Translations under genes and position numbers: made by a program
The notes under the pieces: generated by a model
What the model was told of the DNA's origin: nothing
Database searches by the model: none
What the model saw: the letters and a program-made list of their open reading frames with translations, nothing else
Shown here: one piece after another, positions 48,472-57,198 of the stretch
Layout of the letters: each line of letters begins with the position of its first letter
How positions within the stretch are numbered: the first letter of the stretch is position 1
Assembly: GCF_040187885.1 (NCBI RefSeq)
Contig: NZ_JBDPLH010000012.1
Coordinates: 23,898-87,897 of the forward strand
Reading direction: 5' to 3'
From: Roseateles_E cavernae
Lineage (GTDB): Bacteria > Pseudomonadota > Gammaproteobacteria > Burkholderiales > Burkholderiaceae_C
DNA length: 64,000 nt

Positions 48472-50457
48472 TCAGGGCTTGAGCTGCTCGGCCAGAAAGC
48501 GCTCCAGCAGGTCCAGCATTTCGTCATGGTTGCCGGTGAGCCGGTAGCCGTGGCCCTCGCCGTACTTGGCCAGCCAGAGCGGCTCGTTGCCGGCACGCTG
48601 CAAGGCGCGGCGCATGCTCTCGGCCTGCTCCAGCGGCGTGCGCCGGTCATCGACGCCGGCGTAGATCATCACCTTGGATTTGATTCTGTCGGCCAGATGG
48701 ACCGGCGAGACGGCCTGCAGCGCGGCGCGCTGCTGCTTGGGATCGCCCACCATCTCGACCCAGAACTCGCGCGCCCGCTCGTTGCTGGAGATGTCGCTCC
48801 AGCCCGAGTCCAGCAGCGCCGGCAGATCGCTGACCGGCATGCCGGCGACCGCGCAGCGGTAGCGTTCGGGTGCCCGGGCCACCGCCATCAGGCTGGCATA
48901 GCCGCCGTAGCTGGCGCCCATGATGCACAGGCGCTGCGGGTCGGCATCGGCGCGCTGGAGCACGGCGGCCAGCACATCGTCCAGATCGTCCTGCATGGCC
49001 AGGCCGAACTGGCCGCGCGAGGATTGCAGCACGCGCTTGCCGAAGCCCAGGCTGCCGCGAAAGCTGGGCAGCACGACCAGATAACCGCGCGAGGCCAGCC
49101 AGCGGGCCGTGGCCATGTCGCCGTGCTCGTCGCCCCAGACGGCACCGCGGTCCCAGGGGCCGCCGTGCACCATCATCAGCACGGGCAGGGGCTGGCCTTT
49201 CGGCGCCCTGACCGGCTTGAGCAGATAGGCCAGCAGTGGCAGGCCGTCGCGGGCGCGCAGCTCCAGGATCTCGGTCCCCGGCACGCGTTCGCGTGCCAGT
49301 CCGGGGCGGCTGTTCAGCAGCTCGGTGAGCAGGCCTTGCCGGCTGTCCAGCAGGTACCAGCGCATCACCTCGGTGTCTGAGCTGGAGCCCACCAGCACCC
49401 GATCGCGGGCGCTGAACTGCAGGATGTTGCTGCGGCCCGGCAGGGCCTTGTCGACCAGTGCCTGCACAGCCCGGCGACGCTCATCCATCCAGAGCTGCAG
49501 CGGGCGCTCGGCCGCGACGGAAAAGCCCAGCAGCTCGTGGGTGAGCTCATGATGCAGCTGCGCACCGACGGGCGATCCCAGCGCGTCAACGGCCACGTCG
49601 TAGCGCGGATGCTCGACCAGGACCTCGCCCCATTGCTGGCGCTGCGGGTCGTACTCGCGCACGGACGTGGTGTCGCGGCCCGCGTTGCTGGCGACCAGCA
49701 GCTTGCCGTCGGCCTCGATGCTCAGCGGCACGCTGACGTCGCCACGGCTGCCGCGATGGCGCCAGAGCTCGCGCCAGCTGCCGTCGCTGTCACGGTAGTG
49801 GCTGATCAGATCCAGCGAGTCGGCCTCCCGGCCGATCGCCACCCGCGGCTGGAGCTGCGCGTCCAGCACCCAGCGGCCGATGCGCGGCGGGCGCTTGTCG
49901 GTCAGCAGCTTGCGTTTGCCGGTCAGTACATTGAGGCGATAGAGATCGATGCTGTGCTCGTCCACATCGTTGCTGGCAACGATCAGCTCCTCATCGCTGC
50001 CAGGCACGCGCTGCTGCGGCCACATCTGCACCATCCGGCGCACGCCCGTGTTGGCCCATTCGCCGGCGGTCTGGAACAGGCGGCGCTGCTCCTTGCCGTC
50101 GCGGCCTGTCACATAGAGACCCCCCACATGGCTGCTGGTCTTGCGGCTCTGTCCCAGCTGGGTCAGCGAGAACACCAGACGCGCGTCACCGAGCCAGATG
50201 AACTCGCCGACGTCGGCAAAAGGCACGGAGATTCGGGCGGTGAAACGGTCGCTGTCCAGATCGAGGATGGCCAGGTTGCGGCGGCGGTCTTCGCCGGGCA
50301 CCAGAACGGCCACATAGCGGCCGCTGGGTGAGAGCTGGGCGGCGGCATAGTCGGGCGAGCGGAACACCTCGGCGCGGCTCAGCGGCTGGGCCTGGGCGGC
50401 CGACCCTGCCAGGAGGGCGGCGATCGTGAGCAGGGCAGTGCGGATCAGCGAGGGCAT
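48472..50457 (-). CDS. S9 family (prolyl oligopeptidase-type) exported peptidase
   Basis: This exported serine peptidase cleaves peptides, usually acylaminoacyl or prolyl. It has a signal peptide (LIRTALLTIAALLAGSAAQA), a seven-bladed beta-propeller (about residues 25-390) and an alpha/beta hydrolase domain with the nucleophile in MGASYGGYASLM, the Asp in YAGVDDRRTPL and His in YGEGHGYR. About 661 residues from ATG 50457; an ATG at 50478 would abut the terminator of the upstream gene. No Shine-Dalgarno is clear for either, so the start is uncertain. Confidence 0.88.
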   Translation of the reverse strand: MPSLIRTALLTIAALLAGSAAQAQPLSRAEVFRSPDYAAAQLSPSGRYVAVLVPGEDRRRNLAILDLDSDRFTARISVPFADVGEFIWLGDARLVFSLTQLGQSRKTSSHVGGLYVTGRDGKEQRRLFQTAGEWANTGVRRMVQMWPQQRVPGSDEELIVASNDVDEHSIDLYRLNVLTGKRKLLTDKRPPRIGRWVLDAQLQPRVAIGREADSLDLISHYRDSDGSWRELWRHRGSRGDVSVPLSIEADGKLLVASNAGRDTTSVREYDPQRQQWGEVLVEHPRYDVAVDALGSPVGAQLHHELTHELLGFSVAAERPLQLWMDERRRAVQALVDKALPGRSNILQFSARDRVLVGSSSDTEVMRWYLLDSRQGLLTELLNSRPGLARERVPGTEILELRARDGLPLLAYLLKPVRAPKGQPLPVLMMVHGGPWDRGAVWGDEHGDMATARWLASRGYLVVLPSFRGSLGFGKRVLQSSRGQFGLAMQDDLDDVLAAVLQRADADPQRLCIMGASYGGYASLMAVARAPERYRCAVAGMPVSDLPALLDSGWSDISSNERAREFWVEMVGDPKQQRAALQAVSPVHLADRIKSKVMIYAGVDDRRTPLEQAESMRRALQRAGNEPLWLAKYGEGHGYRLTGNHDEMLDLLERFLAEQLKP

Positions 50458-50478
50458 AGAGATAAGCAAGGCAGACAT

Positions 50479-50505
50479 GAAAAAGCCCGCCGGTGAGGGC
50501 GGGCT
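50479..50505 (-). terminator. Terminator after the ETF-QO gene
   Basis: An 8-bp stem (AGCCCGCC at 50484-50491, GGCGGGCT at 50498-50505) with a 6-base loop is followed on the minus strand by TTTTTC. The T-run ends one base before an in-frame ATG of the S9 peptidase gene. Confidence 0.85.
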
Positions 50506-50535
50506 ATGGCGGAAGGCTAAGCGCTGCGTCGGACT

Positions 50536-52221
50536 TTACATGCCCGCGTAGTTCGGACCGCCCCCACCTTCGGGGGTGACCCAGACGATGTTCTGCGTCG
50601 GATCCTTGATGTCGCAGGTCTTGCAGTGCACGCAGTTCTGCGCATTGATCTGCAGCCGGTCCTCGCCGGCATCGGTCTTGACGAACTCGTAGACCCCGGC
50701 CGGGCAGTAGCGGCTCTCGGGGCCGGCGAACTTGGCCAGGTTGATGGCCACCGGCACCGCGGCGTCCTTCAAGGTCAGGTGGGCCGGCTGGTCTTCCGCA
50801 TGGTTGGTGTTGGAGACGAAGACCGAGGAGAGCCGGTCGAAGGTCAGCTTGCCATCGGGTTTCGGGTAGTCGATCTTGCTCGACTCGGCGGCGGGGCGCA
50901 GATAGACATGGTCGGGCAGGGTGCGGTGGATCGTCCACGGCGGGCTCTTGATGCCCAGCTTGGGCAGGAACCACTGCTCGATGCCGGTCATCAGCGCGCC
51001 GACCGTGTTGCCCTTCTTGAACCACTGCTTGAAGTTGCGCGACTGGTTCAGCTCGGCGTGCAGCCAGCTCTGCTCGAAGGCGGCCGGGTAGGCGGCCAGC
51101 TCGTCGTGCGAGCGGCCGGCGCCCAGGGCCTCGAAGGCGGCTTCGGCGGCCAGCATGCCGGTCTTGATGGCTGCATGGCTGCCCTTGATGCGGGCCGCGT
51201 TCAGATAGCCGGCATCGCAGCCGACCAGGGCGCCGCCAGGGAACACGGTCTTGGGCAGGCTCAAGAGGCCGCCGGCCGTGATCGCGCGCGCGCCGTAGCT
51301 GATGCGCTTGGCACCTTCCAGGTGCGCGCGGATGCTGGGATGGGTCTTCCAGCGCTGCATTTCCTCGAAGGGCGAGAGCCAGGGGTTCTTGTAGTCGAGG
51401 CCGACGACAAAGCCGAGCGTGATCTTGTTGCCTTCCAGGTGGTAGAGGAAGCCGCCGCCATAGGTCTCGTTGTCCATCGGCCAGCCGGCGGTGTGCACGA
51501 CCAGGCCGGGCTTGGCCTTGTCGGCCGGCACTTCCCACAGCTCCTTGATGCCGATCGCATAGCTCTGCGGGTCCTTGCCGGCGTCGAGCTGGTACTTGGC
51601 GATCAGCTGCTTGCCCAGATGGCCGCGCGAGCCCTCGGCAAAGATCGTGTACTTGCCCAGCAGCTCCATGCCCAGCTGGAACTCGCCGGTGGGCTCGCCG
51701 TCCTTGCCGACACCCATATTGCCGGTGGCGATGCCGCGCACCTCGCCCTGCTCGCCGTAGACGATCTCGGCGGCGGTGAAGCCGGGGAAGATCTCGACGC
51801 CCAGCGCCTCGGCCTGCTCGCCCAGCCATTTGCTGACCGCGCCCAGCGAGATCACATAGTTGCCGTGGTTGTGGAAGCACTCGGGAATCAGCCACTGCGG
51901 CGTGCTGGTGGCGCCGCTTTCGCTGAGGAACAGCACCTCGTCGCCGGTCACGGCCTGCTTCAGTGGCGCGCCGAGCTCTTGCCAGTTCGGGAACAGCTCG
52001 GTGATGGCCCTCGGGTCCATCACGGCGCCGGACAGGATGTGCGCGCCGGGCTCGGAACCCTTCTCCAGCACCACCACGGACAAGTCCTGACCCTTGGCGG
52101 CCGCCAGCTGCTTGAGCCGGATCGCGCTGGCCAGGCCGGCCGGGCCACCGCCCACCACGACCACGTCGTACTCCATGTTCTCGCGCGGACCGTACTGGGC
52201 CACAAGTTCTTCGCTCGTCAT
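50536..52221 (-). CDS. Electron transfer flavoprotein-ubiquinone oxidoreductase
   Basis: ETF-QO transfers electrons from acyl-CoA dehydrogenases via ETF to ubiquinone at the inner membrane. The 561-residue protein has the FAD-binding DVVVVGGGPAGLASAIRL, GAHILSGAVMDP and, near the C-terminus, a [4Fe-4S] set with CPAGVYEF and NCVHCKTCDIKDP. ATG 52221 gives the family N-terminus. A 22-bp palindrome with a nearby TAGAAT -10 lies about 80 bases upstream and points to a TetR-type regulator of fatty-acid breakdown. Confidence 0.96.
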   Translation of the reverse strand: MTSEELVAQYGPRENMEYDVVVVGGGPAGLASAIRLKQLAAAKGQDLSVVVLEKGSEPGAHILSGAVMDPRAITELFPNWQELGAPLKQAVTGDEVLFLSESGATSTPQWLIPECFHNHGNYVISLGAVSKWLGEQAEALGVEIFPGFTAAEIVYGEQGEVRGIATGNMGVGKDGEPTGEFQLGMELLGKYTIFAEGSRGHLGKQLIAKYQLDAGKDPQSYAIGIKELWEVPADKAKPGLVVHTAGWPMDNETYGGGFLYHLEGNKITLGFVVGLDYKNPWLSPFEEMQRWKTHPSIRAHLEGAKRISYGARAITAGGLLSLPKTVFPGGALVGCDAGYLNAARIKGSHAAIKTGMLAAEAAFEALGAGRSHDELAAYPAAFEQSWLHAELNQSRNFKQWFKKGNTVGALMTGIEQWFLPKLGIKSPPWTIHRTLPDHVYLRPAAESSKIDYPKPDGKLTFDRLSSVFVSNTNHAEDQPAHLTLKDAAVPVAINLAKFAGPESRYCPAGVYEFVKTDAGEDRLQINAQNCVHCKTCDIKDPTQNIVWVTPEGGGGPNYAGM

Positions 52222-52280
52222 GCTTGTCCTTGGTTCTTTTGCTGGAGTCACGCGGGCGGCCGCGCGCTTGTTCGGGCCGC

Positions 52281-52322
52281 ATTCTACTGGTGTGATTAAA
52301 AAATAGAACGATCGTGCTATTT
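52281..52322 (-). promoter_or_regulatory. ETF-QO promoter with TetR-type palindrome
   Basis: A 22-bp palindrome at 52301-52322, with ACGATCGT at its centre and AAATAG/CTATTT arms, has ten of eleven base pairs. On the minus strand a TAGAAT at 52281-52286 fits a -10 element, so the palindrome overlaps the -35 region. Such sites are typical of TetR-family repressors of fatty-acid degradation in Betaproteobacteria (FadP is the named candidate); the match to its consensus was not checked. Confidence 0.6.
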
Positions 52323-52425
52323 GGCTTTGGGCTGAAGCCTCTAGCACGGCGCGGAAACCCCGTGTCACAGACCGGCGCCGCCGGGGCTGCCATCATGCGC
52401 AGCTCGAATCGTTTTGAACGCCCCC

Positions 52426-53523
52426 ATGCCCAGACATTCCGCTGTCCCGTCGCTGTTGACCCTGCTGGCCGCTGCCAGCGCTCAGCCGGCATTTGCCGAG
52501 GCCGAGGCGCCGACCCTGGCCTATTGCGCCGCGATCGGTGCCCCGGCCGACCGGCTGGCCTGCTATGACAAGCTGGCGGGCCGCGCACCCGAGCTGCCGC
52601 CGTCGCCCGAGGCGGCGCCCACTGCGGTGGCCGCACCCTTGCCGTCCAGCTCCGAACTGGCCCCCAAGGGTGCGCTGAACGCCGCGCAAACGCGCAGCAG
52701 CTCCAGCCTGATGTCCAAGTTCTGGGAGCTCGACGCCGAGGACAAGCGCGGCACCTTCAACTTCGTCGGCTACAAGCCCAACTATGTGCTGCCCTTTCAC
52801 TACACCAGCCGCATCAACCGCCAGCCGCAGTCGCCGACCCAGGCGGTCGTGGCGCAGCCGAACTACCGGCGCGAGGAGGCCAAGTTCCAGCTCTCGCTGC
52901 GCACCAAGCTGGCCCAGGACCTGATACTGCCCGGTGGCGATCTGTGGGTGGCCTTCACCCAGCAGGCGATGTGGCAGATCTGGAACGGCAAGGACTCCAA
53001 GCCCTTTCGCAACAGCGACTACGAGCCCGAGGTGATCTATGTGCTGCCCACGCCCGAGGCCTGGCGCCAGCTGCCCTTCGGCTGGCAATGGCGCTATGCG
53101 CAGCTGGGCATCGCCCACCAGTCCAACGGCCAGTCCGACCCGCTGTCGCGCAGCTGGAACCGCGTCAATCTGGGCGCCGGTTTCGAGCGCGGTGACTGGT
53201 CGCTAAGCACCCGGTTGACCCAGCGCCTCAACGAGCCGCTGGCCACCGACAACAACCCCGACCTGGTCAGCTACCGCGGCCGCGGCGAGTTCCAGCTGAA
53301 CTGGGCCCATGGCAAGCACACCGCCTCGCTGCTCTATCGCAGCACACTGAAAAACGTCAAGTACGGCGCGCTGCAGCTGGAATGGACCTACCCGGTCTTT
53401 GAGGACCAGCCCAACGGCCTGCGCTGGTATTTGCAGGCCTTCCGCGGCTATGGCGAAACGCTGACCGACTACAACTTCCGCCAGACCAGCATCGGTGCCG
53501 GGGTGAGCTTCATGCAGTTCTGA
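52426..53523 (+). CDS. pldA: Outer-membrane phospholipase A
   Basis: PldA hydrolyses phospholipids that reach the outer leaflet of the outer membrane. The 365-residue protein has a signal peptide (cleavage near AFA-EA, residue 24) and the active-site segment HQSNGQSDPLSRSWNRV with His231, Ser233 and Asn245, matching His142/Ser144/Asn156 in E. coli. The beta-barrel occupies about residues 110-365. An extra segment (about 25-90) contains CAAIGAPADRLACYDKLAG, a RLxCYD motif seen in other envelope proteins. ATG 52426 is preferred to a TTG at 52414. Confidence 0.92.
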   Translation: MPRHSAVPSLLTLLAAASAQPAFAEAEAPTLAYCAAIGAPADRLACYDKLAGRAPELPPSPEAAPTAVAAPLPSSSELAPKGALNAAQTRSSSSLMSKFWELDAEDKRGTFNFVGYKPNYVLPFHYTSRINRQPQSPTQAVVAQPNYRREEAKFQLSLRTKLAQDLILPGGDLWVAFTQQAMWQIWNGKDSKPFRNSDYEPEVIYVLPTPEAWRQLPFGWQWRYAQLGIAHQSNGQSDPLSRSWNRVNLGAGFERGDWSLSTRLTQRLNEPLATDNNPDLVSYRGRGEFQLNWAHGKHTASLLYRSTLKNVKYGALQLEWTYPVFEDQPNGLRWYLQAFRGYGETLTDYNFRQTSIGAGVSFMQF

Positions 53524-53583
53524 CCCTGAGCCTTGGGCGGCCCATGCTATCGTTTCCTCCAGCAGTTTTCCGAGGACGAGACC

Positions 53584-54366
53584 ATGAGCTACAGCATTGA
53601 CTTATCGGGCCGTGTGGCCCTGGTGACCGGCGCCTCCAGCGGCCTGGGCGCGCAGTTCGCCAAGACCCTGGCCAAGGCCGGGGCCGGGGTGGTGCTGGCC
53701 GGTCGGCGCCTGGACCGGCTCAAGGCCTTGCGCGCCGAGATCGAGGCGGCCGGCGGCGACGCCCATGTCGTGACCCTGGACGTCACCGATCTGGACAGCA
53801 TCAAGTCGGCGGTCGCCCATGCCGAGACCGAGGTCGGCACGCTGGACATCCTGATCAACAACTCCGGCGTCAGCACGACGCAGAAGCTGGTCGATGTCAG
53901 CACCGATGACTACGACTTCGTGATGGACACCAATGTGCGCGGCGCCTTCTTCGTTGCGCAGGAGGTCGGCAAGCGCATGCTGGCGCGGGCCCGCGGCTCG
54001 GCGCCGGGCACCTTCATCGGCGGGCGCATCGTCAATATCGCGTCGATGGCCGGCCTGCGGGTGCTCAGTCAGATCGGCGTCTACTCGATGAGCAAGGCCG
54101 CCGTGATCCACATGACCAAGGCGATGGCGCTGGAGTGGGGCAAGTACGGCATCAATGTCAACGCGATCTGCCCCGGCTATATCGACACCGAGATCAACCA
54201 CCACCACTGGACCACCGACGGCGGCAAGAAGCTGATCGACCTGCTGCCGCGCAAGCGCGTCGGCCATCCGCAGGACCTTGACACCTCGCTGCTGATGCTG
54301 TGTGCCAACGAGAGCCATTTCATCAACGGGGCCGTGATCCAGGCCGATGATGGCTTCGGAGTCTGA
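53584..54366 (+). CDS. Short-chain dehydrogenase/reductase
   Basis: This 260-residue SDR has the cofactor motif TGASSGLG (residues 14-21), NNSG in place of NNAG, and the catalytic YSMSK motif, with Ser in IASMAG. The segment NHHHWTTDGGKKLIDLLPRKRVG is typical of a subgroup with acyl or hydroxyl substrates, but no substrate can be assigned. Preference for NADPH is suggested by GRRLDRL after the second strand. Start ATG 53584 follows a GAGACC-like site. yceH overlaps or abuts its end. Confidence 0.85.
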   Translation: MSYSIDLSGRVALVTGASSGLGAQFAKTLAKAGAGVVLAGRRLDRLKALRAEIEAAGGDAHVVTLDVTDLDSIKSAVAHAETEVGTLDILINNSGVSTTQKLVDVSTDDYDFVMDTNVRGAFFVAQEVGKRMLARARGSAPGTFIGGRIVNIASMAGLRVLSQIGVYSMSKAAVIHMTKAMALEWGKYGINVNAICPGYIDTEINHHHWTTDGGKKLIDLLPRKRVGHPQDLDTSLLMLCANESHFINGAVIQADDGFGV

Positions 54367-54370
54367 GCGC

Positions 54371-55030
54371 ATGTCGACGCTGCGTGACCTGACCCCTTTG
54401 GAGGCCCGCGTGCTGGCCGTGCTGGTCGAGAAGGAGCACACGGTGCCCGACAGCTACCCGCTGTCCGTCAACGCGCTGACCCTGGGCTGCAACCAGAAGA
54501 CCGCGCGCGACCCGGTGATGAATGCCTCCGAGTCCGAGGTGCTGCAGGCGCTCGATGAGCTCAAGGCCATGCACCTGATCAACACCGTCAGCGGCAGCCG
54601 CGTCGTGCGCTTCGAGCACAACGCCGCGCGCGTGCTGGGTGTGCCCGGTGCGGCGCTGGCTTGTCTGACCCTGTTGATGCTGCGCGGGCCGCTGACCGCC
54701 GCCGAGCTGCGCCTGTACACCGAGCGCCTGCACCGCTTCGCCGACATCTCCTCGGTCGAGGGCTTTCTCGATGAACTGGCCAGCCGCGAGCCTCAGCCCT
54801 ATGTGATCAAGCTGGCCCGTGCGCCGGGTGCGCGCGAGTCGCGCTGGGCCCATCTGCTGAGCGGGCCGGTGGCGCAGGACGCCTACAGCGGCGGAGCAGC
54901 GGCACCGGCGCTGCCGCGCGAGCAGGAGATCGAGGCCTTGCGCGCCGAGCAGCTGCGCCTGCGGGCCGAGGTCGAGGCCTTGACGGCCCTGGTCCACCGC
55001 ATGGCCGCCGAGCTGGGCATCGCGGCCTGA
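54371..55030 (+). CDS. YceH family protein (DUF480)
   Basis: This 219-residue protein has two winged-helix domains. It starts DLTPLEARVLAVLVEKEHTVPDSYPLS, and NALTLGCNQKTARDPVM matches YceH. The second domain ends with a Leu-rich coiled coil (about 185-215) containing REQEIEALRAEQ. YceH proteins are conserved in many proteobacteria and have unknown function. The start ATG lies five bases after the SDR stop; convergent with the Lrp regulator. Confidence 0.9.
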   Translation: MSTLRDLTPLEARVLAVLVEKEHTVPDSYPLSVNALTLGCNQKTARDPVMNASESEVLQALDELKAMHLINTVSGSRVVRFEHNAARVLGVPGAALACLTLLMLRGPLTAAELRLYTERLHRFADISSVEGFLDELASREPQPYVIKLARAPGARESRWAHLLSGPVAQDAYSGGAAAPALPREQEIEALRAEQLRLRAEVEALTALVHRMAAELGIAA

Positions 55031-55039
55031 CGCAGCGCT

Positions 55040-55507
55040 TCACTTCACATAGCTCAGCGGCAGCGCCGTCGTCAGCTTCAGCTCCTCCATCGCGAAGCTG
55101 GAGCTGACGTCGTGCAGCTCGGTGCCGGCGATCAGGCGCTTGTAGACCGCGTCGTAGGCCGCGATATCGGGCACGACCACGCGCAGCAGATAGTCGACAT
55201 CGCCGCTCATGCGGTAGAACTCGACCACCTCGGGAATCGCCTGGATGGTGGCGCGAAAGCGCTCGAACCACTCCTGGCTGTGGATGCTGGTGCGCACCGA
55301 GACAAACACGGTGACGCCCACATTGATCTTGCGCGCGTCCAGCAGGGCCACCTGGCGGGTGATCACGCCGGCTTCCTTCAGGCGCTGGATGCGCCGCCAG
55401 CAGGGCGTGGTCGAGAGGCCCACCTGGGCTGCGATCTGCGCCACCTGTTGCTCGGCGTCCTGCTGCAGAAGTTCAAGAATTTTCAGATCCAGGGAATCCA
55501 ATTTCAT
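55040..55507 (-). CDS. Lrp/AsnC family transcriptional regulator
   Basis: This 155-residue regulator has the N-terminal helix-turn-helix (LDLKILELLQQDAEQQVAQI, QVGLSTTPCWRRIQRLKEAGVI) and the C-terminal RAM domain (VTVFVSVRT, FYRMSGDVDYLLRVVVPD), which binds amino acids. It is divergent from the cysteine desulfurase gene and may regulate it. An AT-rich stretch (55508-55545) just upstream could be its autoregulatory site. The ligand cannot be deduced. Confidence 0.92.
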   Translation of the reverse strand: MKLDSLDLKILELLQQDAEQQVAQIAAQVGLSTTPCWRRIQRLKEAGVITRQVALLDARKINVGVTVFVSVRTSIHSQEWFERFRATIQAIPEVVEFYRMSGDVDYLLRVVVPDIAAYDAVYKRLIAGTELHDVSSSFAMEELKLTTALPLSYVK

Positions 55508-55638
55508 AATTATTCTCTATTGAGGAATTGGATTGCATAACAAAGCGGGAAGACGGTCAATAACGAACGTCGTTTCCGGCCTCGGCCGCGCAGAATTCCG
55601 GGCATCAGCAAAGCCAGCGGTGCCCCGCGCCCGATCTC

Positions 55639-57198
55639 ATGGAAATCTATCTCGATGCCAATGCCACCACGCCGGTGCTGCCCCAGGCCCGCGACGCCGC
55701 GCTGGCGGCGATGGCCGAGGACTTCGGCAACCCCAGCAGCATCCACAGCACCGGGCTGAAGGCCCGCGCGCTGATGGATGCGGTGCGCGCGCAGGCGCGG
55801 CGGGTGCTGGGCGCGCCCAGCGGCCAGCTGCTCTTCGTCAGCGGCGCGACCGAGGGCATACAGACGGCGGTGCTGTCGGCGCTGAATGCCTTGCGGGCCC
55901 GTCGCGATGCCGGACAGTTCGTTCCCGATCTGCTGCTGTATGGCGCCACCGAGCACAAGGCCGTGCCCGAGGCGCTGAAGCACTGGAATGCACTGCTGGG
56001 CCTGAACTTTGTCGTGCAGGCGATTCCGGTCGGCCGCGATGGCCGCCACGATCTGGACTGGCTGCGCGCCCAGGCGCCGCGCGCCGGCCTGGTCTGCACC
56101 ATGGCCGCCAATAACGAAACCGGCGTGATCAGCGATCTGGACGGCATCGCGGCCGCGCTGGCCGACAGCCCGGCGCTGTGGCTGGTGGACAGCGTGCAGG
56201 CCCTGGGCAAGCTGGGCCTGGACCTGGCCGGGCGCCGCATCGACTACGCGCCGTTCTCGGGCCACAAGCTCTATGCGCCCAAGGGCATAGGCCTGCTCTA
56301 TGTGCGCGAAGGCGCGCCGCTGACGCCCCTGATGGCCGGCGGCGGCCAGGAGGGCGCGCAGCGCGCGGGCACCGAGAATGTGTCGGGCATTGCCGCGCTG
56401 GGCGCGGTGCTGGCGGCGCTGGATGAGGGCAAGACCTTCAAGCACCATGCCGTGCTGGCCGGCTACCGCGAGCGCCTCGCCGACGCGCTGCGGCAGGCTT
56501 TTCCCGGCCTGGTCTTCAATGCGCCGCCAGATCTGTGCCTGCCCACCACGCTGAACTTCGCGGTGCCGGGCCTGAGCGCCAAGCTGCTGCTGGACCTGTT
56601 CGACGCCGCCGAGATCCGCGTCAGCGGCGGCTCGGCCTGCGGCGCCGCGAAGGCCCAGCCCAGCTATGTGCTGGAGGCCATGGGATTGCCCGACTGGCAG
56701 ACGGCCTCGGCGGTGCGCCTGTCCTTCGGCCCGGCCACCGAGCCCGAGTTCATCGCCCAGGCCTGCGAGCGCATCCGCGCCTGCGGCGAGTCCCTGCGCC
56801 AATGCAGCGCCGGCCCGCGCCCGCTGCACCCCGTGCTGTCGCTGGAGGGCGGTGATGCGCAGGAGCAGCGGTCGGAGCTGGACGCCGCCGCCGTGCGGGC
56901 CCTGCTGCAGCAGCACCCCGAGCTGCTGCTGGTCGATGTGCGCGAGCCTTATGAGCAGCGCATGGGCCTCAGCCTCGATCTCGGCACGGCCTTACCCTGC
57001 CAGGCCGTGCCGCTGTCGGCGCTGCCCGAGGCGCTGCCCGGCTGGCTGGCCCTGCCGGCCGGGATGCCGCTGCTGTTCTTCTGCCGCAGCGGCAAGCGCA
57101 GCGCCCAGGCCGCGAGGGCGCTGCGGCGGCTGGGCCGCGACCAGGCCTTCAGCCTGGCCGGCGGCCTGGCGCTGTGGCCCGCTCAGCGGAAGCTGTAG
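55639..57198 (+). CDS. Cysteine desulfurase fused to a rhodanese domain
   Basis: This 519-residue fusion joins a class V PLP-dependent cysteine desulfurase (about residues 1-390) to a rhodanese domain (about 412-517). The desulfurase has His106 in TEHKAV, Asp184/Gln187, PLP Lys210 in FSGHKLYAPKG and a mobile-loop GGSACGAA with Cys334. The rhodanese carries Cys482 in FCRSGKRSAQ. It could pass persulfide sulfur from Cys334 to Cys482. It is not next to iscU or suf genes, so its acceptor is unknown. It is divergent from the Lrp regulator and overlaps the TonB-receptor gene by 16 bp tail to tail. Confidence 0.9.
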   Translation: MEIYLDANATTPVLPQARDAALAAMAEDFGNPSSIHSTGLKARALMDAVRAQARRVLGAPSGQLLFVSGATEGIQTAVLSALNALRARRDAGQFVPDLLLYGATEHKAVPEALKHWNALLGLNFVVQAIPVGRDGRHDLDWLRAQAPRAGLVCTMAANNETGVISDLDGIAAALADSPALWLVDSVQALGKLGLDLAGRRIDYAPFSGHKLYAPKGIGLLYVREGAPLTPLMAGGGQEGAQRAGTENVSGIAALGAVLAALDEGKTFKHHAVLAGYRERLADALRQAFPGLVFNAPPDLCLPTTLNFAVPGLSAKLLLDLFDAAEIRVSGGSACGAAKAQPSYVLEAMGLPDWQTASAVRLSFGPATEPEFIAQACERIRACGESLRQCSAGPRPLHPVLSLEGGDAQEQRSELDAAAVRALLQQHPELLLVDVREPYEQRMGLSLDLGTALPCQAVPLSALPEALPGWLALPAGMPLLFFCRSGKRSAQAARALRRLGRDQAFSLAGGLALWPAQRKL

